Assembly (NCBI GenBank): GCA_964472525.1 | Contig: CAYYLL010000009.1 | Coordinates: forward strand, 1-64,000 | DNA: 64,000 nt | DNA from: SZUA-37 sp964472525 | GTDB lineage: Bacteria; Pseudomonadota; Gammaproteobacteria; UBA6429; Thiohalophilaceae | Direction of reading: 5' to 3' | In this document: one piece after another, positions 1-9,486 of the stretch | Position numbering within the stretch: the stretch's first letter is position 1 | How the letters are laid out: every line of letters starts with the position of its first letter | Notes under the pieces: generated by a model | Seen by the model: the letters and a program-made list of their open reading frames with translations, nothing else | What the model was told of the DNA's origin: nothing | The model's database searches: none | Translations under genes and position numbers: made by a program

Positions 1-1900
1 GGTAACATTATTATTGGCATCGGTTTGGGTGAGTTTGTTATCGACCAAATCGTAGCTAGTTTTTATGCTACGGGCCTCCGGCAGGTCGGACTGCACACGG
101 CGGTTATAAATATCGTAAGTATGCGTTGTAACATTACCATTGGCATCGGTTTGGGTTAAAACATTACCGTTGGCATCGTATGTATAGGCGTTGATAGCAC
201 CTAGCGTGTCGGTCGTGTTAACGACACGATTCAGCTTGTCATAAACCGTGGTAACCACATCGCTGTTCGGCAGGGTTCGGCTAGTTTGATTACCCACTTT
301 ATCGTAGGTGAATTTGGTTATAAAACCACCAAGGTCTTGTGTGCTAATACGACGATTGAGCCTGTCGTATGCATGCTTGGTTTCAAACAGGCGTTCGTTA
401 ACCGCAAGGGTAAGATTACCGTTTTCATCGTAGAAATTAGTGGCCACATTGGCTTCGGCATCAATCTGTTTTGATGCACGGTTGAGTACATCGTATTGTA
501 TTTGGGTAATATTACCATTGGCATCAGTTTGGCTTATCTTATTGCTGTTTTCGTCATACGCTGTTTGAGTAATACGCCCGAGTGGTTGGGCCACAATTGT
601 TAAGCGGTTGAGTTTATCGTAGGTATAAGTGGTTGAACGGCCTAGTTTGTCGATAGTTTTGGTTTTATTCATACCATCATATTCGACCGTGGCTGTTTTA
701 AGAAGTGCATCGGTGACCGTTTTACGGCGGTTTAAGGCATCGTAGCTATAACTTGTTACCCGCCCTTCTGCATCTTGCTCAGTCAGTAAGTTGTCAACAG
801 GGTCATAGGTATAACGGGTTATTTTGCCGGTTAGTTGGGTGGCGGTGATTAAGCGATTATCACTGTCGTAATCATAGGTTGTATCGTTACCGCGCCAATC
901 GGTTTGACGGGTTTTGTTGTTTTCGCCGTTGTAGTTGTAACTCATTACATTAAGCAATGGATCGGTGACGGTTTTAACCCGGTTTTGTAGGTCGTAAGTC
1001 CATTTTGTTACGCGACCTTCTTCATCGGTTTGGCTGAGTTTATTGCCGACGGCATCGTAGTTGTATGTTTTGGTATTTAAGTAGGTGTCCGTTTTGGTAG
1101 TAAGGCGGTTGAGTTCGTCGTAGGCAAACAGGGTTTGTGCATTACGTGCATCGGTGCTTTGTGTTGGTAAACTACGACTATTCCAGTCGGTTCTGATGAT
1201 ATTACCGAGTGCGTCGGTGGTGGCTTCTAAATTACCATAGAGATTATACGAATAGCTGGTTGGGTTGTTGCGAGCATCGATTATACCAACGCGGTCGCCA
1301 TTGGCTGCATAGGTGTAAGTGGTAACATTACCTTCGGCATCGGTAATCTTAATTAAATTACCATTCGCATCGTAACCATAAAGGGTGGTATTACCATTAC
1401 GGTCGGTTTTACTGGCAACACGGTTTTTAATCCACGGTTTTGCGGGAATGTTGGCATAAGTGTAGCTACTGGTATAACTGCTAAATAAACCGGTATTGAT
1501 TTTTTCGGTGAGCTTGTTGCCATTGGTGTCGTAAGTGTAATTGGTTTTAACCCCGTTGGCATCGGTCAGGCTGTCCATAAGCACATCGGTTGCCGACCAA
1601 ACCATGGTGGTGACTTTACCCAATGGATTTGTATTGCTAAGTACGTTGCCGTACTTGTTCATGGTGTACTTAGTGGTAAAGTTGCGCGTATTGGTAACCG
1701 ATGTAGTGCGCGTGGGTAATTTTTGATAATTAAAAGTAGTTATGCCGCCTTCAGGTTCTGTGACTGTGGCAATACTTGAATATGGTAGTGTTAAAACAAA
1801 GGTACCATCCTGTACCGCATAGCTACCATCTTTGTAGGTATAGGTGGTGGTCGCTCCATTCGGGTTGGTATAGCTTAATAATTTGCTGCGCTGTTCGGGT
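1..1900 (-). repeat. YD-repeat coding region with visible DNA-level repeats
   Basis: Within the RHS gene the coding strand repeats a 20-22-codon unit of the form YDxxGNxxxxTDANGNxT. The nucleotide copies are still recognisable, for example the plus-strand stretches near 4-30, 128-152, 510-530 and 1321-1345, which share attaccattggcatcggt-like sequence. Repeats this similar can recombine or collapse in assembly. They form the beta-cage shell in solved YD-repeat proteins. Confidence 0.85.
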
Positions 1901-4900
1901 AAAACATTAGCCGAGTTGTTATAAGTGTAGCTTTCTAACTTATGCACAACAATCGGATTTGTGGGGTTTGATGTCAGCGTAATACGCTCAACCTTTATCA
2001 AGTTTGCAGTTTTATCGTAGGTATATTTAACAATTTGTTTATCCGGCCCCTCTATTTGGGTAATCACAGGATAAATGGTAGGTAATATGGTTGTTGTGCC
2101 TTCAATGGTAAATGTTTTGTCTGCCCAGGTGAATTTAAAAACACGACCTGCCGGGTCTTCAACCGAAGTGAGTCGGGCAAATTGAATATTGGTTAAAGAA
2201 GACGCATACGTTGTGTCATATGACATTTTGGTGACATTGCCATTGGTGTCTTCAATATACATCAAATTCCATTCACTTTTCCCCGTCAGCAAGTGCTTAT
2301 AGTGGTAATGCGTACCATCTTTAGAGTAAAAGTCAAAACTGTTATCAGTGATATTAGGCGTTAAAGTACCATGGTAGCCTTTTAATGGTTTTAACACCCC
2401 GTTAGCATCTTCAATAAAACGCATACCGCCACCTTGCCCGCCCGACACAATCACTTCACCACAAGGGGTAATAATAATTTTAGAATCGTAGTTATGCGAC
2501 CAACCGGCTCCCATTACACCAATGCTGTTGCTACCACCACTACCATAAGTACGGCGCAATTCTAATGCCGAACCTCGACCGGGTACGCTTAAATCGATAC
2601 TACTGGTTGAAACACTGCCATTGAAAACATCCACCCCTTTAACAATGGTGTGACCAACGGGCAGGTTGTCACGCATTTTATAAAGTGCTTTAGCCCAGCC
2701 ATTTTTCGACTCTTTATAAAGACCCACAGTGGCTATGCCCGTTATTTTGAATGTACTAAAACCACGCGATATTTCACCCGGTGTAATCAGGTAACTATGC
2801 TTTCCTGCCGGGTAGGTGATATTGTCAATTAATTTAGTGACGCTACCCGTATCGGAATCTGTAAATTCCAGTGTAATTTTGGCCTCTTCTGTTGTTATAA
2901 ACTCAAATGCTTTACCAATTTGGCAGACCTTATCATTAAGGGTATCAACATCGGTTGACACTTTGATATAAGGATCGACATGTTTAAACAAGCGTTTTTC
3001 AAACTGTAACGGAAACCTTGCAGATATTACTTCGGCTAGCGAGCCTTTATTAACAACTATTTGAACTTCATTCTTTTCATTCCTGTTAAATCGCGTACCA
3101 CGCGGTAAATCAACATAGCCCGCTCCTTTTTTTCCTTTACCTTCATATCTGTAGGCAAGTGTATTATTTTTATATATTTCGACAAAAATATTATATGCAG
3201 GGTATTGAGATGGATTAACTGTGTAATTTAATTGTGCTGCATATTCAGTCAGGTTAGCGTCATTTAAACGTAGCTTGGTGGGGTCTACATCTTTAGGAGT
3301 ATTGAGCAGGGTAACACCATTAAACACCGGATCGAGAGAATAGACGGAAGATATGTATTTTATATTCGGGCCATTTAACCAACGTTTAATACGTTTTAAT
3401 TCTGCTGAAGCAGTACTTGCTTCGCTTGCAGATGATACCGTTTTTAAAGCATCTTCGTATAATTTTACGATTTTAGGTGCATTAATATTAGAAATACTCA
3501 CCTTAATTGAATTATTACGAGCTTGTGGACCTGCTATAAAATACGTACTGTAACGCCCCCCACCATTGCTAATCGTTCCAGTAGTATTGCCATTGCCATT
3601 TGGTACAGAAAATGAAACATTGGCATCAAGTCTTTGCAGTACCGATTTTGACTCCCAGTAGATTTGTCCACCAGAAATGCTCTTAACATATGGTTTTTTC
3701 AGGAATATGGAGACATCTACGGGTTTTTTAAATTTCTTGCCTAATCCAGCAGCCTGAATATTTTGACCGTTTTCACCTCCCAAGTATGTGGATACGTAAA
3801 CCAATGATTCTGCTTGCCCGCAAGAGCCCGAAGTTGTGTATGTAAATTCTACAGGCGTCCCCCCACCTGAAACAGTCACTTTACTCGTTGTATCTAAAGC
3901 ATCACTAACAATAACGGCTGCTGTTGAACCATATGATGCTATACTTTTATAACGTTGCGATGCGGCACCACAGCTTGTATCATCAATGGTTGGAATCCTT
4001 GGGCACCCCCCCCCGCCACTAAATATAAATAAACGACTAGGTTTAGCCGCTACACCACAGCGACTACTTCCCGTTGTAATATTAAAATTTACGACATGAT
4101 TTGAAACTATATTACCAAACTCATCGACTGGATCAATAAACATTCGATCCACCCAAGTACCAGGAGTAATATTAGTAAATGCACGTAAAGATGAGTCTGT
4201 ACGCTTATAACTAACAACGGTTTTTGGAAAGCCTATAGCAGAAAAAGGTTGTCGAACAGCAAGGCTTCCGTTCCCTTTTGTTTTAACTGTCACATCAATT
4301 ATATTCCAGCCTGCTTTTGACACATATTGATCGGATGAGTTTTCTTTAAAATAAACCGGGTTGACATCCGTACTTTGCCCCAATGTATAGGTAACAGAAG
4401 CTCGCCCTGCACTATTACTTTTTACCGTTATAGATGGTGCACCATTAAACGTGCCGCCACCATTGGCAACATAAAAAGTGACCGAAGCACCCGTAACAGG
4501 CAGCCCCGCTGGATTTCGAACCAGTACAGATAATTTTTGTGCAAGTGGATCACCCACTTTACCAAGTTGATTATCCGCCCCAAAAATTTCAGAAATCATT
4601 GCGGCATCATTACTCGTTGCCAAACCCGCATTTGGATTCGTCAAAGCCCAACGTAACCAGTCTAAAACCCAACCTTTTGGGTAGATTGACGTTGCACCAC
4701 CGGCCAAACCACCACTGATAAAATAACCCGCTTCTTTTGTGCCTGGATCTTCTACCCGCCAGACAGCCCCACTCCAATCATTAAATGTAATCGGGGTGAC
4801 AGGTATTTGAACTGTCATACCCAAACGTACCCAGTTTTTTACAGCATCGAGAACATTCACCGTATGGGACAAACCAGGTAATACTGTTGTTATATTACTG

Positions 4901-7257
4901 CTGTCTATGGTGGCAATAGCAACACCTTGTTCAGCGGCAAGTTGCAAACCTTTATCTGCTGATATACTTTGAACTAAAAACAGTTCCTCAAATAAGCTTG
5001 ACTCTAACAATGAACCTTGCAATGCAGACATTTGCATCCAGTTGGATTCGGTTGTTTTATCACCACTGCGGGCAACAGGCTCAGCAATACGAAATGCCGC
5101 GTCTAATGTTACGCCCTGGAATTGAAGTTGATGTGGTTGGCCTAACACTAAATCCACTTTATAGGCATTGCTAGTAACATTGATACTGGGTAAAGGCCGG
5201 ATAATGGTAACATTATGCAAACCGGCTAATTCTATTTCGGCTTTATCCCAACGTGATGCATAGGTATACGCCATTTGGCTGAGTATTTTTGCACCTTGGT
5301 ATTCGGTGTCGGCAGGATCGTCTTTTTTAATATTGCCTGCATAGCGTTGTGCATTCACTGCAATGGCATGGTAACCACCCGCGATAACACTTTGTGTCAG
5401 TGTTTTTGAACCACTTGGGCCTTGCAATATAATTTCAAACAAGTGGTTAGTTCCCATTGAGATACCCTTTAACGCAACGGATTTTTGACGGCCATTAATC
5501 TTTATTTGCGGTCGAAGTTTAACTAAATAGGCCGGTACACCACTAATACCACCATAAAAGTTAATAATTTTTTGATCTTCAACCGTTGCAGGGATATATG
5601 AAAGCGTGACCCGCTCGCTAGCAAGTTGCAGTACAGGCACCGTGTAATCAAGAATGATATTAGCACTACCTTTGTCCCCATCGCGCGCGACAAAACGAAT
5701 TTTATGTAACAGTGTATCTGGGATTTGAGTATATTCACCCGTAACAGCTATTACCTTAACAGGTAAGGTATGAGGGATAAGGCCTAAATTATCAACTTGT
5801 ATTTTACTATTACCGAGTTGTGCCTGATAAGCGTCAACCTGACCCTGCGTAGCCAAATAACTGTTTACCTTTTGTTTAAGTAGCGTTAATAAATCTGCCT
5901 GTTGCGGTTTTGACAAATAATTGGCAACCTCAGTTGCAGTACTTACCCCCATTACTTTTAAAATATTGGTTGCTGGCGTATTTTTATACGTTTTAATACC
6001 TGGCATTAAAGGTAACCACGATGCACCGGTTTTGTCGATGACTGCACCACGGTAATTATTATATGGCATTTTTGCTTCTACCCAGATTTGTTCTACATAA
6101 ACAGCACCAACCTGTCCACCACGGATTTGAGGTGTAAACTTAACACCCGACTTTGTTAATGCTACCACTGCTTGTGCTGAGTTGGTTAAAGCCAGGCTAT
6201 TCATAACATCTTCGATAGGTAGCTCAACAACACCCTGAACAAAACGGGCAGGAAGACCACTGGCTCTAAACAAGGCAACAAGTAAACTGGCTTGATCGAC
6301 ATCATTACCACTCATTTGTCGCAGTGTGCCAACGGCTCCTTTCATGCTACCTGCATACCATTCAGTTTTTATTTGTGAACGTACAAAATTGTAAATGGCG
6401 ATATAGTCATTATTCAAGGCTGTGGCTTTCGCTAAAATTTCATCAGATAGTGGTGCAGTTAAACTAGCCGCTAAATCACTGCTATTATCAACTGGATTAA
6501 TTTGTTGATAAGCGGGCCTAGTAACGGGCGTCATAATTGGGTTGGCTGCTGCAATATATGCATGCCCATACGGCAACGTATTTACGCCTAAAATTTTATG
6601 CGTAATGGTTTGTTTTATGGATTGCAAATAATGTAATACTTTAGTGAGTGAACGATTTGCCTTTCTTGTAAAGCTGGTATCCGAGAGCAATGTATTAACA
6701 TCATTCACTGAACTTAATGATTCAATAATCGACTGAAGTTGATTATCTATTTTATTAAACTGATTTATGTACTTTGAGTGTGCATCAGACCGCCTCTGTT
6801 CAAATTCTGATGACACATCAAGCTCACTCAATGTCGACTGAACAAGATTAAGCTTTTCGTTTATTAATAAGTTAGCGGCTTCAAAAGTAGTATAAATATT
6901 AATGAGACTGAGGTAGTTGGAACTATTAATACCACCCTGCCCAATAATAGTTTTTATAGTGGAATGTAAAGATTGTAGTTGATGTTGAAACCCTGCTGCA
7001 ATTTCACTACGAGGATTAGGGGCAACCTTAGCACTGTTACTGTATTGTTTTACATAATCAGCAAGGAGCGATTTTACGTCTACGCCAGAAGCTAAGCCTT
7101 CAACTATCTTTTCTTGAAGTAATTGCTGTGCATTATCATGAGATAAGCCATCTATATCACCTGCAAATGCTGACGATAAAATCAAGTTCAGCCAAAAAAT
7201 AGCAAACGCAGCAATTCTACAACAACCTTTCAGGTTATTAATTTTTATATTGTTCAT
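1..7257 (-). CDS. Giant secreted RHS/YD-repeat protein with transglutaminase-like domain (3' end outside window)
   Basis: One frame stays open from the ATG at 7257 to the window edge (2,419 codons). Residues 1-32 are a Sec signal peptide ending in SSAFA. Residues about 310-420 form a transglutaminase-like domain (GNDVDQASLLVALFRASGLP, then EQIWVEA and WLPLMP). A Big_1/invasin-like Ig domain lies at about 900-1000 (PVTGASVTF). An RHS-start region (VPGRGSALELRRTYGSGG) lies at about 1540-1570. More than 20 YD repeats (forms such as TYDANGN, AYDELNR) then continue to the edge. RHS proteins are known as exported toxins or surface adhesins; here the C-terminal tip that decides this is missing. The gene lies 209 bp after the pseudopilin genes in the same direction, so it may be a substrate of that system (inference). 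The domain order is read directly; function is uncertain. Confidence 0.9.
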   Translation of the reverse strand, partial: MNNIKINNLKGCCRIAAFAIFWLNLILSSAFAGDIDGLSHDNAQQLLQEKIVEGLASGVDVKSLLADYVKQYSNSAKVAPNPRSEIAAGFQHQLQSLHSTIKTIIGQGGINSSNYLSLINIYTTFEAANLLINEKLNLVQSTLSELDVSSEFEQRRSDAHSKYINQFNKIDNQLQSIIESLSSVNDVNTLLSDTSFTRKANRSLTKVLHYLQSIKQTITHKILGVNTLPYGHAYIAAANPIMTPVTRPAYQQINPVDNSSDLAASLTAPLSDEILAKATALNNDYIAIYNFVRSQIKTEWYAGSMKGAVGTLRQMSGNDVDQASLLVALFRASGLPARFVQGVVELPIEDVMNSLALTNSAQAVVALTKSGVKFTPQIRGGQVGAVYVEQIWVEAKMPYNNYRGAVIDKTGASWLPLMPGIKTYKNTPATNILKVMGVSTATEVANYLSKPQQADLLTLLKQKVNSYLATQGQVDAYQAQLGNSKIQVDNLGLIPHTLPVKVIAVTGEYTQIPDTLLHKIRFVARDGDKGSANIILDYTVPVLQLASERVTLSYIPATVEDQKIINFYGGISGVPAYLVKLRPQIKINGRQKSVALKGISMGTNHLFEIILQGPSGSKTLTQSVIAGGYHAIAVNAQRYAGNIKKDDPADTEYQGAKILSQMAYTYASRWDKAEIELAGLHNVTIIRPLPSINVTSNAYKVDLVLGQPHQLQFQGVTLDAAFRIAEPVARSGDKTTESNWMQMSALQGSLLESSLFEELFLVQSISADKGLQLAAEQGVAIATIDSSNITTVLPGLSHTVNVLDAVKNWVRLGMTVQIPVTPITFNDWSGAVWRVEDPGTKEAGYFISGGLAGGATSIYPKGWVLDWLRWALTNPNAGLATSNDAAMISEIFGADNQLGKVGDPLAQKLSVLVRNPAGLPVTGASVTFYVANGGGTFNGAPSITVKSNSAGRASVTYTLGQSTDVNPVYFKENSSDQYVSKAGWNIIDVTVKTKGNGSLAVRQPFSAIGFPKTVVSYKRTDSSLRAFTNITPGTWVDRMFIDPVDEFGNIVSNHVVNFNITTGSSRCGVAAKPSRLFIFSGGGGCPRIPTIDDTSCGAASQRYKSIASYGSTAAVIVSDALDTTSKVTVSGGGTPVEFTYTTSGSCGQAESLVYVSTYLGGENGQNIQAAGLGKKFKKPVDVSIFLKKPYVKSISGGQIYWESKSVLQRLDANVSFSVPNGNGNTTGTISNGGGRYSTYFIAGPQARNNSIKVSISNINAPKIVKLYEDALKTVSSASEASTASAELKRIKRWLNGPNIKYISSVYSLDPVFNGVTLLNTPKDVDPTKLRLNDANLTEYAAQLNYTVNPSQYPAYNIFVEIYKNNTLAYRYEGKGKKGAGYVDLPRGTRFNRNEKNEVQIVVNKGSLAEVISARFPLQFEKRLFKHVDPYIKVSTDVDTLNDKVCQIGKAFEFITTEEAKITLEFTDSDTGSVTKLIDNITYPAGKHSYLITPGEISRGFSTFKITGIATVGLYKESKNGWAKALYKMRDNLPVGHTIVKGVDVFNGSVSTSSIDLSVPGRGSALELRRTYGSGGSNSIGVMGAGWSHNYDSKIIITPCGEVIVSGGQGGGMRFIEDANGVLKPLKGYHGTLTPNITDNSFDFYSKDGTHYHYKHLLTGKSEWNLMYIEDTNGNVTKMSYDTTYASSLTNIQFARLTSVEDPAGRVFKFTWADKTFTIEGTTTILPTIYPVITQIEGPDKQIVKYTYDKTANLIKVERITLTSNPTNPIVVHKLESYTYNNSANVLPEQRSKLLSYTNPNGATTTYTYKDGSYAVQDGTFVLTLPYSSIATVTEPEGGITTFNYQKLPTRTTSVTNTRNFTTKYTMNKYGNVLSNTNPLGKVTTMVWSATDVLMDSLTDANGVKTNYTYDTNGNKLTEKINTGLFSSYTSSYTYANIPAKPWIKNRVASKTDRNGNTTLYGYDANGNLIKITDAEGNVTTYTYAANGDRVGIIDARNNPTSYSYNLYGNLEATTDALGNIIRTDWNSRSLPTQSTDARNAQTLFAYDELNRLTTKTDTYLNTKTYNYDAVGNKLSQTDEEGRVTKWTYDLQNRVKTVTDPLLNVMSYNYNGENNKTRQTDWRGNDTTYDYDSDNRLITATQLTGKITRYTYDPVDNLLTEQDAEGRVTSYSYDALNRRKTVTDALLKTATVEYDGMNKTKTIDKLGRSTTYTYDKLNRLTIVAQPLGRITQTAYDENSNKISQTDANGNITQIQYDVLNRASKQIDAEANVATNFYDENGNLTLAVNERLFETKHAYDRLNRRISTQDLGGFITKFTYDKVGNQTSRTLPNSDVVTTVYDKLNRVVNTTDTLGAINAYTYDANGNVLTQTDANGNVTTHTYDIYNRRVQSDLPEARSIKTSYDLVDNKLTQTDANNNVT

Positions 7258-7290
7258 TTTTATTTTGTTGGAAGAGCGTAAAACCAACAT

Positions 7291-7314
7291 CCCCAAATTT
7301 ATACCCTCTTGGGG
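7291..7314 (-). other. Small stem-loop in the leader of the RHS gene
   Basis: A 6-bp stem (CCCCAA/TTGGGG) with a 12-base loop lies about 35 bp upstream of the RHS start codon, inside the 209-bp gap after the last pseudopilin gene. It has no following U-tract, so it is not a canonical terminator. It could affect translation or mRNA stability. I see no convincing promoter in this gap. Confidence 0.3.
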
Positions 7315-7466
7315 CAAAATTATGCTCTTATCAACAAGAATGATCAAACAGGGGAAAGCGGTTACTCTTTAAACAATATTTGAATTTCTAGCTACGCTTC
7401 AATAAGTTAGAGTAGATTTCTAATTTTACCTACAACAGAAAATGTAAATATTTCACAAAAATTATT

Positions 7467-8060
7467 CTATTTTGTGACCCCGTTTTTGTTTATTAATGGA
7501 ACTTTTGGTGTTAATTGATATACAAAATGCCAATCTGAATAACTTGAGGCAAGCTCAAATGACTCAAGACCTACCGGAAAGTTTGCTTGTTTTAGAGGGT
7601 GTTTGTTACTTCGACTATGCACACCAAGTATACCGGCACCGTATTGATTTTTTATTACGACCCAGTCGGCCTTTAAAGTAAACGGGTCGATATATAATTT
7701 TCTTATATGCTTTTTTGAAGCAAAACGATTATCGTGTAGTAAAGCATCCAATGATGGTGGATATAGTTTGACGGTTTTACCCGCTACGTAATAACTTTGA
7801 ATGGCTTTCATAATAGCTTGGCCTCGAAACAGTAATTCTTTTTCTTTTTCTCTGTGGCTAATTTTAGATTGATATTGAACAGCAACACCTGACGTAATAC
7901 CTAAAACTGCAACTACAGCTAGCAGCATCATATAGGTAAAGCCTTGTTGCATCAGAGGAGCGACCGTTAAAGGCTGTAAAGGAGAAAAATTCGAATTTTT
8001 AAATGGAGATTTAAAAAATTTGAACCTGACTATTTTAATTTTATCTACTCGCTCTGCCAA
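7467..8060 (-). CDS. Pseudopilin-like protein lacking Glu5
   Basis: This is a type IV pilin-fold secretion protein. A cleavage motif QQG|FTYMMLL at residues 38-46 is followed by a hydrophobic helix, then a YPPSLDALL...DP segment like that of GspG-family pseudopilins. The usual Glu at position 5 of the mature helix is Met here; GspK-type tip pseudopilins also lack that Glu. The longest frame begins at a TTG overlapping gspG by 16 bp; an ATG at 7952 would give the short leader MQQG and may be the real start. Last pseudopilin of the operon, just before the RHS gene. Family confident, exact role unknown. Confidence 0.75.
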   Translation of the reverse strand: MAERVDKIKIVRFKFFKSPFKNSNFSPLQPLTVAPLMQQGFTYMMLLAVVAVLGITSGVAVQYQSKISHREKEKELLFRGQAIMKAIQSYYVAGKTVKLYPPSLDALLHDNRFASKKHIRKLYIDPFTLKADWVVIKNQYGAGILGVHSRSNKHPLKQANFPVGLESFELASSYSDWHFVYQLTPKVPLINKNGVTK

Positions 8061-8473
8061 TTGTAAATATCCTTATTCTCATCTTTGCCGCCTTCTTTAC
8101 CATCTGCACCATAGGTAAAAATTTCATACGGACCTTTATCGGTAGGTGAACGGTAATGAAAGGGATATCCCCAGGGATCTTTGGCAACATCTTTTTGAAT
8201 ATATGGGCCATCCCATTTTGCAATTGAGTTGCTGTTTTCACGCAGCGCAGCAAGGCCATCGGCGGTTGTGGGATACCGCCCTACATCTACAAAAAAACTA
8301 TCCAGCGCTGTTGAATAGTTTGTCATTTGTGCACGTGCTGCAGATTGTTTTGCCGGTTTAATGCGCTTATACAATGCAGGACCAACTAATGCTGCCAGTA
8401 GCCCAACAATAACCAATACGATTAAAAGTTCCATTAAGGTGAAACCTTCTTTTCTTTTATTTGTAATAACCAT
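8045..8473 (-). CDS. gspG: Major pseudopilin GspG-like
   Basis: 142 residues, the usual GspG length. The prepilin leader MVITNKRKEG is followed by FTLMELLIVLVIVGLLAA, with Glu5 present for assembly. The C-terminal part has RYPTTADGLAALRENS, WDGPYIQKDVAKDPWGYPF and the Asp/Lys-rich GADGKEGGKDENKDI tail that binds calcium in GspG proteins. It would be cleaved and methylated by a prepilin peptidase (not in this window) and would polymerise into the pseudopilus. An SD-like aaggag precedes the ATG. This is the best-conserved gene of the operon and the strongest argument for type II-like secretion rather than an ordinary adhesive pilus. Confidence 0.92.
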   Translation of the reverse strand: MVITNKRKEGFTLMELLIVLVIVGLLAALVGPALYKRIKPAKQSAARAQMTNYSTALDSFFVDVGRYPTTADGLAALRENSNSIAKWDGPYIQKDVAKDPWGYPFHYRSPTDKGPYEIFTYGADGKEGGKDENKDIYNWQSE

Positions 8474-8495
8474 TCAAAACTCCTTCATATAAATC

Positions 8496-8960
8496 TTAAA
8501 ATTCCCCGTAACTCACATCATTCCGATCTTTCCCTTTTGCACCACTTTTTATATCAATAATTCCATTATCTGATGTAACGAATTCCCATGATGTTTTTGA
8601 CTCGGTAATTGGATCTTTTGGGATACTACGAATATATCGTTTCTCAACAAGCACTTCTAAACTAGGTGGATATCCACCCATATCAGCATAATATTCATCG
8701 ATTGCTTTGCGCATAATGAATAAATCCTGTTTTAAGGTTGCATCTTTTGCTCGAGCAATTGATTTTGTGACCGATGGAGTAACAATACTCGCCAAAATAG
8801 AGATGAGCAATAACACAATCAATATCTCAATGAGTGTGAATCCAGCCTTTCTGGTTAAAGTAGGCCGAGATAAAAAAGGAGTTGGATTCGAAGTTTTTAA
8901 ATGAGTACCTAAAAATTCAAGTCGGTCTCCTTTATTACCAATCTTTGTAATATGTTCCAT
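8496..8960 (-). CDS. Pseudopilin, GspG family
   Basis: Prepilin motif RKAG|FTLIEILIVLLLISILAS with Glu5, then DEYYADMGGYPPSLEVLVEKRYIRSIPKDP, the typical GspG-family C-terminal signature. I placed the start at the ATG at 8960, which overlaps the end of the upstream pseudopilin gene by 26 bp; the frame opens further upstream without a better start. The leader before the cleavage site is unusually long (about 39 residues). It includes a segment resembling the N-terminal part of the 7467-8060 frame. No other start codon lies between, so the long leader is probably translated. Minor or alternative pseudopilin of the operon. Confidence 0.82.
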   Translation of the reverse strand: MEHITKIGNKGDRLEFLGTHLKTSNPTPFLSRPTLTRKAGFTLIEILIVLLLISILASIVTPSVTKSIARAKDATLKQDLFIMRKAIDEYYADMGGYPPSLEVLVEKRYIRSIPKDPITESKTSWEFVTSDNGIIDIKSGAKGKDRNDVSYGEF

Positions 8961-9486
8961 CGATTGCCTGTTTTTCGCTTTTTGTACGTAAATCATAAAC
9001 GTCTTGCTGTCCCCAGATAGAACTATCAATTGCATCCTGATAACTTCTGTATTGCCATTGCTCGTTTAAATCAATATTTTTTTCTGCAAATGGATCCTTA
9101 GGAATGCGACGTAAATACTTATAATTTATGCTAGCTGCATCACTGTGGGTAACACCTTCTATTAATACGTCTAGCGTAACAGGATACCCATATTGGCTTG
9201 CAGATGAGCTGGTTAAAGATATCTTGCCATTTTTCCAATCATCATGAAAATTATCAATTGCCGTCCTGACTTCTCGCAGTGCTGCTCTTAATTCATTTTC
9301 ATGAGAACGCCGTATAGTCATTTCTGCATATGGGAGCGCTGCCGAAGACAGTATTGATAATATCAACACAGTCATCAATAATTCAACAAGCGTAAAACCA
9401 AAATGCTTTTTAACGAACGATAACTCGGGTTGTTTGTACTTGAGTTTTGACTTCATCACCATTTTCACGTTGATATTCATACGCAC
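8935..9486 (-). CDS. Pseudopilin, GspG family, first of four
   Basis: Cleavage motif KKHFG|FTLVELLMTVLILSILSS with Glu5 present, a coiled N-terminal helix (RRSHENELRAALREVRTAIDNF) and a YLRRIPKDPF motif shared with GspG-like pseudopilins. About 183 residues. Several in-frame ATGs (9486, 9480, 9462, 9456) leave the leader length open; all overlap the end of the secretin gene, whose stop is at 9410. This implies translational coupling. Likely a minor pseudopilin that primes or caps the pseudopilus. Confidence 0.82.
   Translation of the reverse strand: MRMNINVKMVMKSKLKYKQPELSFVKKHFGFTLVELLMTVLILSILSSAALPYAEMTIRRSHENELRAALREVRTAIDNFHDDWKNGKISLTSSSASQYGYPVTLDVLIEGVTHSDAASINYKYLRRIPKDPFAEKNIDLNEQWQYRSYQDAIDSSIWGQQDVYDLRTKSEKQAIDGTYYKDW

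Noticed and set aside
4006..4014. Frameshift at the poly-C run in the RHS gene
   Set aside because: Translation on both sides stays in the same frame (LFIFSGGGGCPRIPTID), so the gene is intact as sequenced; only its potential to slip is reported.
8146..8361. Plus-strand frame inside gspG
   Set aside because: Shadow of a strongly conserved gene on the other strand.
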